Source: Paracoccus onchidii (GTDB lineage: Bacteria; Pseudomonadota; Alphaproteobacteria; Rhodobacterales; Rhodobacteraceae). From it: DNA of 64,000 nt. This document shows, piece after piece, positions 8,343 through 16,852 of this stretch. A program made the position numbers and the translations under genes. Position 1 is the first letter of the stretch, and the number at the start of each line of letters is the position of its first letter. Under the pieces are notes generated by a model that had not been told where the DNA came from, ran no database searches, and was given only the letters and a program-made list of their open reading frames with translations. The DNA is taken from NCBI RefSeq assembly GCF_028294535.1, contig NZ_JAQBIE010000008.1, positions 143,509 through 207,508 on the forward strand. Direction: 5' to 3'.

Positions 8343-9095
8343 TCAACATGTCAGCACCACCGGGCATTCGCGCAATGGATGGGGCATGACGCAGACATCC
8401 TGCCGATAGACCCGGCCAACCTGTTCCTGGGTCAATACTTCCCATGGGGTGCCGGTTGCGGCAATCGCTCCGTTGCACATCAGCACGATCCGGTCGGCAT
8501 GAGCCGCCGCAAGATTGAGATCATGCAAGACCGCCAGAACCGTTGCACCGCCCCTTGCAAGATCGACCGCGGATTCCAGAACCTTTTCCTGATGGCGCAG
8601 ATCAAGCGCCGCCGTGGGTTCATCGAGCAGAACGACAGGGCATTCCTGCACCAGAACCCGTGCAAATGTCGTGCGGGCCTGTTCGCCGCCCGACAATGTC
8701 TGGGCGTTGCGCCAAGCCATATGGGCCACTTCGGATTGCATCATGGCAGCTTCGATCGCGGCGGCATCCTGATTGGTGGGCAGGTCGCGAAACGCCCGCC
8801 CCATCGAGACAACCTCATGCACGTGATACCCGAAGCGGATCCCGGATCCCTGGGGAAAGACCGCGCGGATCTGTGCAAGATCGCGCACGCTGAACTTGCC
8901 GATGTTACGGTCCTGCAGAACAACCTCGCCCTGATCCGGTCTGACATCACCGGCAATGACCGAAAGCAGGGTTGATTTCCCGGCGCCATTCGGCCCGACC
9001 AATGCGGTGACCGTGCCCGGTTCGCAACTCAGGTTGACACGATCCAGCAGAATTTTCTCATCTGCCCGCAAGCTGATATTCCTCAGTTCGATCAT
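8343..9095 (-). CDS. hmuV: hemin/iron-chelate ABC transporter ATP-binding protein
   Basis: This 250 aa ATPase has Walker A GPNGAGKST (34-42), signature LSGGEQ (134-139), Walker B with DEPTAALD (158-165) and the H-loop AVLHDLNLAA. Length and the GEQARTTFARVLVQ segment match HmuV/FepC-type ATPases that power TonB-linked chelate uptake. ATG 9095 is used because it overlaps the permease stop as ATGA, and the longer reading adds only unconserved residues. It is the last gene of the receptor-binding protein-permease-ATPase operon. Confidence 0.85.
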   Translation of the reverse strand: MIELRNISLRADEKILLDRVNLSCEPGTVTALVGPNGAGKSTLLSVIAGDVRPDQGEVVLQDRNIGKFSVRDLAQIRAVFPQGSGIRFGYHVHEVVSMGRAFRDLPTNQDAAAIEAAMMQSEVAHMAWRNAQTLSGGEQARTTFARVLVQECPVVLLDEPTAALDLRHQEKVLESAVDLARGGATVLAVLHDLNLAAAHADRIVLMCNGAIAATGTPWEVLTQEQVGRVYRQDVCVMPHPLRECPVVLTC

Positions 9096-10174
9096 GTGCC
9101 TTTTCCCTGCGCCCTTCCGGTCCAGATCATCCACAGGAAGAATGGCCCGCCCAGTGACCCCATGATCACCCCGATGGGAATTTCGTTCGGCGGGTCCATT
9201 GACCGCGCCACAAGATCGGCCAGCATCACCAACAATCCGCCGCCAATGGCTGAAAACGGTATCAGGCGGCGGTGCCCCGGCCCGATCAACAGGCGAAAAA
9301 TATGGGGCACCACCAGCCCCACGAATCCGATCGTTCCGTTGAATGAAACCGCGGCCGCCACCAGCAACGCCGTGACAAAGATCAGTTTGCGCCGTAGTTT
9401 CGGCACATCGACGCCCAGATGTCGCGCCTGCCTTTCCCCCAACGCCAGCAGGTCAAGCTGTCGCGCCCAGATCATCAGCAGGACCATGCCTGCGATGGCC
9501 GGGCCTATGGTGATGCCGACGGTCAGCCATTTGGCGGTGGACAGCGATCCCATTGCCCAGAATGTCAGGCTTTGCAGTTGTTCGGCCGTGGCAAGATAGG
9601 TCAGGTATCCGGCGACTGAACCGCCAATTGCGTTGACGGCAATTCCAACAAGAAGCAATTGCGAACTGTCCGTCCCTTCGCGACCGGGGCGCGCCAGACC
9701 ATAAATCAGGAAAGTCGTGCCTACTCCGGCAAGGAAGGCCCCGATCGGCAGGGTCCAGATGCCAAAGGTCGAAACTTGCAGGACAATGACCGCGATGGCC
9801 CCAAGCGAAGCGCCCGACGAAACCCCGACGATTCCGGGATCAGCCAGCGGGTTGCCGAACAGGCCCTGCATGGCTGCACCGCATGTGGCCAGGCTTGCCC
9901 CCACGATGATCGCGGTCACGCTGCGCGCCAGACGCAAATCCCAGACCACGGCCACATTCAATGCCGTATCCGCGTCCAGCGGTGCATCGGAAAATCGCGC
10001 GCCCAGGGCCGAAAGCACCTGTCCGAATTGCAGCGAGACCGGCCCGATGGCAATCGTTGCCAAAAAGACGGTGCCAAAGACGATGGCGATCACCGATCCG
10101 ATCAGCCGGGTGTGGTCTCTGGGGCGGTGGGGTGTTGTGCCGAGGGTGTTGGCGATGCTGTTTGGGGTGGTCAT
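9092..10174 (-). CDS. hmuU: hemin/iron-chelate ABC transporter permease (FecCD family)
   Basis: This 360 aa inner-membrane permease has about ten hydrophobic segments. FecCD-family marks are visible: RLARSVTAIIVGASLATCGAAMQG, NPLADPGIVGVSSGAS and GFVGLVVPHIFRLLIGPGHR. It forms the channel for the HmuV ATPase and receives substrate from the binding protein. Both ends overlap its neighbours by 4 bases (ATGA), so T, U and V are translationally coupled. Confidence 0.9.
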   Translation of the reverse strand: MTTPNSIANTLGTTPHRPRDHTRLIGSVIAIVFGTVFLATIAIGPVSLQFGQVLSALGARFSDAPLDADTALNVAVVWDLRLARSVTAIIVGASLATCGAAMQGLFGNPLADPGIVGVSSGASLGAIAVIVLQVSTFGIWTLPIGAFLAGVGTTFLIYGLARPGREGTDSSQLLLVGIAVNAIGGSVAGYLTYLATAEQLQSLTFWAMGSLSTAKWLTVGITIGPAIAGMVLLMIWARQLDLLALGERQARHLGVDVPKLRRKLIFVTALLVAAAVSFNGTIGFVGLVVPHIFRLLIGPGHRRLIPFSAIGGGLLVMLADLVARSMDPPNEIPIGVIMGSLGGPFFLWMIWTGRAQGKGT

Positions 10175-11067
10175 GGAAACATCTCGACCAGTGCTTGTGC
10201 AAGGGCCAGGGTCGCCACGCCGCTGGAGGCCGCGTCCGCGCGGACATGCAGATCCCGCATGATGATCAGGTTGTTCGCGCGCCCCGCCGGGGTCAGGGCC
10301 AGCCCGGGATAGTCGTTCCAGATGTCGTCGATATTGCCGAAAGCGGGCAGCTCGGCCTGCGAGATCAGCACCACATCCGGCTGCATCAGGATGACCCCCT
10401 CTGGCGTTACCGAACGATAGCGGTCCATGCCGATTGCCGCCGCTGCGTTCTGGGCACCGACGCGCCGGATCAGATTGTCCACGCCCGTGCCGGCCCCGCC
10501 TGCGGAAAAGCTGCCGCCGGCGCCCTGTTTTGACACATGCAGGATCCTCAGCGGTCGTTCGGACCGGGTGATGGCTTGTGCCTTGGCAAAGCTTGACCGG
10601 ATTTCATGGTTTAACTGTTCGCCGCGTGCGTCCAGTTCCAGCAGCCTGGCCATCCGCGTGACTTTTTCGGTGGCGGGCAAGCTGCGGTCGATCAGCTGAT
10701 TGGGAATGCGGATGTCACTCAACCCTGCCAAAAGCTGCTCGAACCTTGCATTCGAGGCCACCACGACGCCAGGGCGCATGGATGCGATACCCTCGACCCC
10801 GGCATATTCGCGCATCTTGTGCGGGGTGTCTTCCAGTCCCGGCAGATCGACGGCTTCGGGGCGCGCAAGGATGCGATCTGCCGCCCCAAGCGCGACCGCG
10901 ATCTCGACCAGATCTGCGCCCAACAGCACCAGATCGCGGCTCGAGTCCGGGTTTTGCGAGATGGCAACGGATCGTGGCAATGCCGGTTGATCGGCCAGAT
11001 CGATGACGTCGGCCTGAGCCGGGGCGATCAGTAAGATGGCCCAGAGGGCGGTTGCGTAACGAAACAT
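10171..11067 (-). CDS. hmuT: hemin/iron-chelate ABC transporter periplasmic binding protein
   Basis: This 298 aa protein has a Sec signal peptide (MFRYATALWAILLIAPAQA) followed by a PF01497-type fold. DLVLLGADLVEIAVALGAADRI, MREYAGVEGIASMRPGVVVA and PDVVLISQAEL match the class III chelate-binding proteins, closest in feel to HmuT. The start at 11067 was chosen for AGGAT before it and because it places the signal peptide at the N-terminus. A strong hairpin separates it from the receptor gene upstream. Confidence 0.8.
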   Translation of the reverse strand: MFRYATALWAILLIAPAQADVIDLADQPALPRSVAISQNPDSSRDLVLLGADLVEIAVALGAADRILARPEAVDLPGLEDTPHKMREYAGVEGIASMRPGVVVASNARFEQLLAGLSDIRIPNQLIDRSLPATEKVTRMARLLELDARGEQLNHEIRSSFAKAQAITRSERPLRILHVSKQGAGGSFSAGGAGTGVDNLIRRVGAQNAAAAIGMDRYRSVTPEGVILMQPDVVLISQAELPAFGNIDDIWNDYPGLALTPAGRANNLIIMRDLHVRADAASSGVATLALAQALVEMFP

Positions 11068-11106
11068 GGCGCTATCCTGTGCCGGCTCGATGGAAACGGT
11101 CTTTGT

Positions 11107-11133
11107 CGGGGCCGGCACTCGAGTCCGGCCCCG
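11107..11133 (-). terminator. intercistronic stem-loop between receptor gene and hmuT
   Basis: A 9-bp perfect stem, CGGGGCCGG (11107-11115) with CCGGCCCCG (11125-11133), lies 11 bases past the receptor stop. There is no T-run, so a partial attenuator or 3' stabiliser of the receptor message is more likely than full termination. Confidence 0.6.
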
Positions 11134-11143
11134 GTAATGCGGA

Positions 11144-13153
11144 TCAGAACGTGCTTGTCAGGCCCAGATAGAATGCGCGACCATCATTATAGTTGGTCGT
11201 GCCAAAGGTCTTGTTGCCGACATTGTAGATCGCGGCATTCGCGGTCAGGTTCTGGCTGAACTGATAATCCATGCCGATATCAAGCAGCGTGTGGGCCTCG
11301 ATGTAATCGTCGCTTTCGTCCTGGGTTTCGCTTCGGTACTGAGCGTTCGCCCAGGTGTAGATGCTGTCGGTTGCCTGCCAGCCCAGATCGACATTGATCA
11401 CGTGGCGCGGGTTGTCATTGAAATTCTCGCCCTTGGCATCGCCCGAGGTGATCTCGCTGTCGGCATAGGTATAGTTCATTGCAACATCGACCGCGCCCAA
11501 GGTGAAATCGGCGGTCGCTTCGACCCCGCTCAGCTTGGCGCGGTCACGGTTGACATATTGCTGGATCCACAAATTGGTGCTGCCGTCCGGTCGCAACCCG
11601 CAATCGCCGTCGATATCGATGTCACAGACGGTTTCCCTGTCGATGCCGTTCTTGAACTCGGTGTGATAGGCGGTCAGGCCCAGCTGCACACCGCCCTGAC
11701 TTTCCCAGACGGCCCCGATTTCATAGTTGGTCGTTTCCTCGGGCTTCAGATTCGTGTTGCCCTGATCTGTTCCACTTCCGCCACCGGCCGATTCAAAGAT
11801 GTTGCTGTCCGCCTGTTTCAGCGTTGGCACGTTATATCCACCGCTGATACCGCCCTTGATGGTCAGGCTGGGGCTGGCGTGCCAGACACCATAGATGCGC
11901 GGTGTGAAATGGTCGCCATAGTTCTCGTTGTCATCATAGCGCAGCCCGAAGGTCGCGATCAGGTCGTCGGTGATGCTGAAATTGTCTTCACCGAACAATG
12001 CCCAGTTCCAGCGCGTCATTTCGGCCTCTGGGCGGGCGTTCTGGTCTTGCGGATTGGCAAGGAAGCGATCGAGGTCGTGAACGGTTTTTTCGTCGCGGTA
12101 ATCCAGACCGACGGTGACCTCGTGCCGTCCAAACGACATGTTGGTCTTGGTGTTGAAGTTCAACATCTCATAGCCCGATACGTTGTCGCCATTGACGAAA
12201 TCGGTGTCCTCGAAAGTCACATAAGAGGTCGTGTCAAAACCCGCACCCCAGCGCAGGTTATGCGTCACGCTGTAGTTCATGTTGTCGGCCTCGATGCCCC
12301 CGACGGAGCCATCTTCGGCAATGGTCGTGGTGTCGTTGTCGCTGCCGAGAATTTCGAACCGCAGATCCTGATCGCTGTTGATCACCCAGTCCATTCGTGC
12401 ACCAAGCGACCGGCGCAAAAGATCCTGTTCCTGTGTCGCGATCGTCCCGCGCGATGAGTAACGCATGCGCGGCTTGTCGCGGTCATAGAATGATCCGAAC
12501 AGGCTAAAGCCCAGGCGATCGTTGACCAGCGGCCCACTTAGATAAAAGCGCCCTTCCGAAGACTGGCCCAGATCGCTGTTCTCATAGCTGGTCGCGCCGA
12601 TATTGATGCTGCCGGTCCATTCGTCCGAAACCGGTTTGGTGATGACATTGATCACCCCGCCCGAGGCCGCCGAACCGTAAAGCGAAGACATCGGCCCGCG
12701 AATGACTTCGATCCGTTCAATGGCTGCGGCCGGGGGCAGTTGTGTTTTGGCGAGCCCTGCGCCGAACCCGTTATAGGATGCCTCTTCCGAATTCCCCAAC
12801 GGACGGCCATCCACCAGAATCAACACATATTCCTCGCCCAGACCACGGATCGAGATTTCATCGGCGCCCGAGCGGGAAGAAGGTGAGGATACGACAACGC
12901 CCGGCACATTGCGCACCGCGTCGGAAATGCTGGTGTAATGTCGTTCGGCGATTTCCTCGCCGTCGATGACGGTGATCGTGGCAGGCGCATCGGTGATCTG
13001 CTGGGCATAGCCGGTGGCCGTCAGGACAATTTCGTCCAGCGCCTGCGCATTGTCCTGGCCGGGATCATCCTGAGCGATGGCCGGCAGGGCGACGCCGCCC
13101 AGCAACATCGCCATCACCCCGATGGTCGTGATATGATTGATTTTGCTTGTCAT
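11144..13153 (-). CDS. TonB-dependent outer-membrane receptor (heme or catecholate siderophore)
   Basis: This 669 aa protein has a signal peptide (ending ~LPAIAQ), a plug domain (~40-160: DAPATITVIDGEEI, ISIRGLGEEYVLILVDGRPL, VIRGPMSSLYGSAASGGVINVITK) and a 22-strand barrel ending in aromatic F (LGLTSTF). A TonB box candidate is DEIVLTATG. It heads the hmuTUV operon, so it brings the same chelate across the outer membrane. The barrel has NTNLKPEETTNYEIG, as in both heme and FepA/CirA-type receptors; I do not see a clear FRAP/NPDL heme signature, so catecholate is a real alternative. ATG 13153 has GAGGG upstream. The 266 bases before it show no box I can name with confidence. Confidence 0.85.
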   Translation of the reverse strand: MTSKINHITTIGVMAMLLGGVALPAIAQDDPGQDNAQALDEIVLTATGYAQQITDAPATITVIDGEEIAERHYTSISDAVRNVPGVVVSSPSSRSGADEISIRGLGEEYVLILVDGRPLGNSEEASYNGFGAGLAKTQLPPAAAIERIEVIRGPMSSLYGSAASGGVINVITKPVSDEWTGSINIGATSYENSDLGQSSEGRFYLSGPLVNDRLGFSLFGSFYDRDKPRMRYSSRGTIATQEQDLLRRSLGARMDWVINSDQDLRFEILGSDNDTTTIAEDGSVGGIEADNMNYSVTHNLRWGAGFDTTSYVTFEDTDFVNGDNVSGYEMLNFNTKTNMSFGRHEVTVGLDYRDEKTVHDLDRFLANPQDQNARPEAEMTRWNWALFGEDNFSITDDLIATFGLRYDDNENYGDHFTPRIYGVWHASPSLTIKGGISGGYNVPTLKQADSNIFESAGGGSGTDQGNTNLKPEETTNYEIGAVWESQGGVQLGLTAYHTEFKNGIDRETVCDIDIDGDCGLRPDGSTNLWIQQYVNRDRAKLSGVEATADFTLGAVDVAMNYTYADSEITSGDAKGENFNDNPRHVINVDLGWQATDSIYTWANAQYRSETQDESDDYIEAHTLLDIGMDYQFSQNLTANAAIYNVGNKTFGTTNYNDGRAFYLGLTSTF

Positions 13154-13419
13154 CTCGGCACCCTCTTTTCCAACCGTTCGAAATCTGGCTAGCGAGGGCG
13201 CTGGCTGGCCTCGTTTAGGCATCGTCGTGTCGGTGACACTAGGGATCGGCGTGATAAATCTTGGTTCTGGGGGACTTTTCTGCGCTGTGTGATCTTTTTG
13301 CGACAGGCGGAGGTGGCCGGGGCCAACGTGCTTTCCCTGGCAGGGCCATCGGGTGTTCCCCTTGCGATTGTATCAGAAATCGACATCCTGCCGAGGTGAT
13401 GCGCGAATTGGGGGGAACG

Positions 13420-14220
13420 ATGGGCGGACAGGAGATTTTGCTGCAAGAACTGGACGGGGACGGCGTGCTGCGCGTAACGCTGAACGATGTGGCGCGGCGC
13501 AATGCATTGTCGGAAAGCATGTTGGGGCAATTGACGCGCGTGATGCAGGCCGCGTCGTCAGATCGGGCCGTTCGGGTCGTGGTGCTGGCCGCGAACGGGC
13601 CGGCCTTTTGCGCGGGTCACGACCTGAAGGAGCTTACGGCAGCACGGGCTGCCCCGGATCGCGGCCGTGAATATTTCGCGCGGATCATGTCAAGTTGCTC
13701 GGCGCTGATGCAGGCAATCCTGTCCTGCCCCAAGCCGGTCATTGCCGAGGTCAGTGGCGTGGCGACGGCCGCCGGCTGCCAGCTGGTGGCCAGTTGCGAT
13801 CTGGCGATTGCGGATGAGGGGGCCAGTTTCAGCACGCCGGGGGTGCATATCGGACTGTTCTGTTCCACGCCGATGGTCGCATTGTCGCGCAATGTTGCCA
13901 GCAAACATGCCATGGAAATGTTGCTGACCGGCGACATGGTGCCCGCGGCCCGCGCCGCCGAGATGGGCCTGGTGAACCGGGTCGTGCCCAAAGGGGCGCT
14001 GCGTGATGCGACCATGGAAATGGCACGCAAGATCGCCGGGAAATCCAGCATGACGCTGGCAACGGGCAAGCGGGCATTTTATGAACAGCGCGACATGGCC
14101 ATTGGTGAGGCATATGAATATGCAAGCAAGGTCATGGTCGACAACATGCTGGCCAGGGACGCCGAGGAAGGCATAAACGCCTTTATCGACAAGCGTGCGC
14201 CGCATTGGCAGGATTCCTGA
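13420..14220 (+). CDS. enoyl-CoA hydratase/isomerase family protein
   Basis: This 266 aa crotonase-fold protein has the oxyanion-hole segments FCAGHDLKEL (near 65-75) and GVATAAGCQLVASCDLAIA (~112-130). The usual catalytic glutamates of hydratase are not evident at the second position (GVHIGLFCSTPMVALSR), as in the ECHDC3-like subgroup. GGGGGA stands 5 bases before ATG 13420; the ORF is open upstream but a start there has a poorer site. It is alone on this strand, convergent with the SDR gene. It probably acts on an acyl-CoA; the pathway is unknown. Confidence 0.8.
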   Translation: MGGQEILLQELDGDGVLRVTLNDVARRNALSESMLGQLTRVMQAASSDRAVRVVVLAANGPAFCAGHDLKELTAARAAPDRGREYFARIMSSCSALMQAILSCPKPVIAEVSGVATAAGCQLVASCDLAIADEGASFSTPGVHIGLFCSTPMVALSRNVASKHAMEMLLTGDMVPAARAAEMGLVNRVVPKGALRDATMEMARKIAGKSSMTLATGKRAFYEQRDMAIGEAYEYASKVMVDNMLARDAEEGINAFIDKRAPHWQDS

Positions 14221-14304
14221 TCAGGGAAACCTGCACCGACAGGCGTTCCGGCGTCATCTTCAGGTATTGGCAAGTCGTGGATTCCGGTCAGGTCCGTGGC
14301 GGCA

Positions 14305-15021
14305 TCACCAGGGTTCCTTGAACGGACGCAGATCCTGTTCAAAGGTCCAGGCGTTGCGGGGCTGGGCATGCAACTGCCAATAGGCCTCGGCGATATCATC
14401 GGGCCGCAATATGCCGTCCTGGCCGCGGGTTTCGAAGATGTCGGGAAACAGCTTCTTGGTTTCGGGGTTGTCGATCAGGCCGTCGATGATGACATGTCCC
14501 ACATGGATGCCCCGTGGCCCCAATTCGCGCGCCATGCTTTCAGCCAGCGCGCGCAGCGCATGTTTGCCGCCCGCAAATGCGGCATAGCCCGCATTGCCGC
14601 GCAATGAGGCGGTTGCGCCGGTAAACAGGATGGTGCCGCGCCCGCGTTCCAGCATCGATGCCGAAACCTCGCGCCCGATCAGAAAGCCTGCCAGGGCACA
14701 CATTTCCCAAACCTTACGATAAACCCGTGCGGTGGTCTCGGCGACGGGAAAACGCACGTTTCCACCGACATTGAACACGCATGCCGCGATTGGTCCGATG
14801 GATTCAGCCTGGGCGACCAGCTGTTTTACGGCCTCTTCGTCGCGCGCGTCCGAATGCAGGCCCGTGACCTGTCCCCCCGCATCGCGGATTTGTGCGGTCA
14901 ACCCGTCAAGATTTCCGCGCCGTCGCGTGGCAACAACATGCAGTCCTTCGCGGGCAAAGCGGCGTGCAAGGGCGGCGCCAAGGCTGTCTCCGGCGCCGAC
15001 GATCAGGGCAGTTTCGGTCAC
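14305..15021 (-). CDS. atypical SDR-fold protein with Phe at the catalytic Tyr position
   Basis: This 238 aa protein has the Rossmann start ALIVGAGDSLGAALARRF (residues 5-22) and the SDR core. In the active-site block RGNAGYAAFAGGKHALR, the residue four before the conserved K153 is F149, not Tyr, and the preceding Ser position is also degenerate (GATAS). Related proteins with AAFAxAKFALR exist, so this looks like a subfamily trait rather than damage. It may bind NAD(P) but lack standard dehydrogenase chemistry. It follows the FAH-family gene on the same strand with a 93-base gap and may share its transcript. Confidence 0.8.
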   Translation of the reverse strand: MTETALIVGAGDSLGAALARRFAREGLHVVATRRRGNLDGLTAQIRDAGGQVTGLHSDARDEEAVKQLVAQAESIGPIAACVFNVGGNVRFPVAETTARVYRKVWEMCALAGFLIGREVSASMLERGRGTILFTGATASLRGNAGYAAFAGGKHALRALAESMARELGPRGIHVGHVIIDGLIDNPETKKLFPDIFETRGQDGILRPDDIAEAYWQLHAQPRNAWTFEQDLRPFKEPW

Positions 15022-15114
15022 GACAACATCCTTTCAGGTCAAGCTGGTCGCAAATATCTGGCCTTTGATTGTCGGGCCGCGGGTGCGTCCGGGGGCGATG
15101 GTCCCGAGATGGTA

Positions 15115-15798
15115 TCAGATGACGGCCACGTTCCAATCGCCAAGGCCCGCGATCGATGCGGTGAGCCTGTCGCCACGCTGAACCGGGCCGACGCCTGCCG
15201 GTGTCCCGGTCAGGATGATATCACCGGCGGCCAGTTCGAAGTATTTCGACAGGTAAGAAATGATTTCAGGCACTTTCCAGATCATTTGATCCAGATTCCC
15301 TGATTGTCGTCTCTGGCCATCTATGAGCAACTCGATTGGGCCTGTGGCAGGGTGGCCGACTGCGGTGACCGGCTGGATCGGCCCGATCGGTGCCGAATGT
15401 TCGAATGCCTTGCCGGTTTCCCAGGGGCGTCCGGCCTTTTTGGCCTGGCCTTGCAAATCCCGCCGCGTCATGTCCAGCGCGACAGCATAGCCAAACACAT
15501 GATTCAGCGCGTCGGCCACGATGATGTCGCTGCCGCCGCTTTTCAGGGCCACTGCCAGCTCGACCTCGTGATGCACGTCGTTGCTGTTGCCTGGATAGGG
15601 AAAATTGCCCGACGGATCGAGATTGTCCGGGTTCTTCTGGAAGAAGAATGGAGGTTCGCGGTCGGGGTCATGCCCCATTTCGATGGCATGGGCCGCGAAG
15701 TTGCGCCCGATGCAATAGACACGGCGCACGGGAAACAGCGCTTTCTGACCGCGAACGGGCAAACCGATGACAGGCGGCGGTGAAAAGCAATAGGTCAT
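15115..15798 (-). CDS. fumarylacetoacetate hydrolase (FAH) family protein
   Basis: This 227 aa protein covers a single FAH domain, the length of fumarylpyruvate hydrolase-like enzymes that cleave C-C bonds in 2,4-diketo acids. The conserved blocks VYCIGRNFAAHAIEMG, PPFFFQKN, HHEVELAVAL (metal-binding E-x-E), DMTRRDLQ and GDIILTGTPAGVGP are all present. ATG 15798 has GGAGAAC upstream; the longer reading adds 7 unsupported residues. A DeoR regulator lies 96 bases upstream on the same strand. No aromatic ring-cleavage genes are nearby, so the substrate is open. Confidence 0.85.
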   Translation of the reverse strand: MTYCFSPPPVIGLPVRGQKALFPVRRVYCIGRNFAAHAIEMGHDPDREPPFFFQKNPDNLDPSGNFPYPGNSNDVHHEVELAVALKSGGSDIIVADALNHVFGYAVALDMTRRDLQGQAKKAGRPWETGKAFEHSAPIGPIQPVTAVGHPATGPIELLIDGQRRQSGNLDQMIWKVPEIISYLSKYFELAAGDIILTGTPAGVGPVQRGDRLTASIAGLGDWNVAVI

Positions 15799-15894
15799 GA
15801 CGTTCTCCGGTGGCATCACATGTCTTGATTGCTAACTTTGCATCGCGATTTTCGCAATCTCTGGCTAACGCCGCCGATGCGCCAACGCGATCGG

Positions 15895-16662
15895 TCAAAC
15901 CATGATCAATTCGCAACCCTGCGTGGTCAGCTCGTCCGCAAGCTTGCCAGATAGCATTCCGCCGGTGACCACGCGGTCCAGATCGTGCAGCCGCCCCCAG
16001 CGATGTGGCGCGCTGCGGTGCAGCTTGGCATGATCCATCACCAGAATACGTTGCCGACCTGCGGCGGATATGGCCTGCCGGGCACGGATCTCATCCAGGT
16101 TGAAGTCCAGAAGGGCGCCGTCCGGCGATACCCCTCCGACTGAAAAGATGGCATGATCAAAACGGATGCCGCCGAAAAACTCGCTGGCTTCTGCACCGAT
16201 CAGGTCCAGATCGCGCAGCCGCAATTTTCCCCCTGCAAGTAGGACCGAAATGTCCTTGGCCATGCGCAAGGCCAGCACCACGTGAAGGTTGTTCGTGGCA
16301 ACGGTCAGCCCCCGATGCCCCACCAATGCCCGTGCCACGGCCTCGACCGTAGTCCCCGTTCCCAACGCGACCGTCGCGCCATTGGGCACCATATCCGCAA
16401 CTGCAGCGGCGATCCGGTTCTTTTCGTCGCGCGATACTTCAAGCCGGGGCTGATAGTCGATATTCTCGCCGCGGAGGATCAGGCTGGCACCACCATGGCG
16501 ACGACGCACGATGCCCTGTTCGTCGAGGATCCGCAGGTCTGATCGCAGGGTCTGGACCGTGACACCCAGCATCTGGGACAGTGTGTTCGCCGAAAGCTCT
16601 CCATAGCTCGACAAGAGGTTGGCAATATGGTCGCGGCGGCGTGCGGCCTCGGTAATGGGCAT
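15895..16662 (-). CDS. DeoR/GlpR-family transcriptional regulator
   Basis: This 255 aa repressor has an N-terminal DeoR helix-turn-helix (ARRRDHIANLL to VTVQTLRSDLRILDEQGIV, residues ~8-55) and a DeoRC sensor domain with VALGTGTTVEAVARAL, LAGGKLR and the conserved GGVSPDGALLDFN. DeoR-family sensors typically see phosphorylated sugars. It is divergent from the ABC importer-phosphatase operon at 16853, which fits a phosphate-ester inducer. Confidence 0.85.
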   Translation of the reverse strand: MPITEAARRRDHIANLLSSYGELSANTLSQMLGVTVQTLRSDLRILDEQGIVRRRHGGASLILRGENIDYQPRLEVSRDEKNRIAAAVADMVPNGATVALGTGTTVEAVARALVGHRGLTVATNNLHVVLALRMAKDISVLLAGGKLRLRDLDLIGAEASEFFGGIRFDHAIFSVGGVSPDGALLDFNLDEIRARQAISAAGRQRILVMDHAKLHRSAPHRWGRLHDLDRVVTGGMLSGKLADELTTQGCELIMV

Positions 16663-16828
16663 TTTCGAACGAGCCTTTGTAATCTGCCTGGAAAAACTAT
16701 TTGCTTCTGCCGTCTCGGTTCAAGAAATATAAATTTCACCAACATTCGTTGATCGTTATCGAATTGTCACATCCCGCGCGTAGGTAGCCGCCAAGGAAGC
16801 CGACTCGGTTTGTCGGATTTTCGAACGA
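16661..16828. promoter_or_regulatory. candidate DeoR operators: repeated ATTTTCGAACGA
   Basis: The identical 12-mer ATTTTCGAACGA occurs at 16661-16672 (over the DeoR start) and 16817-16828 (25 bases before the importer start). Between them ATTCG (16744-16748) and CGAAT (16760-16764) form an inverted pair. The TTCG/CGAA core resembles GlpR/DeoR-type half-sites. Two flanking sites would suit looping repression of both genes. Confidence 0.5.
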
Positions 16829-16852
16829 AGCCGCATCACGCAGGAGAAATTG

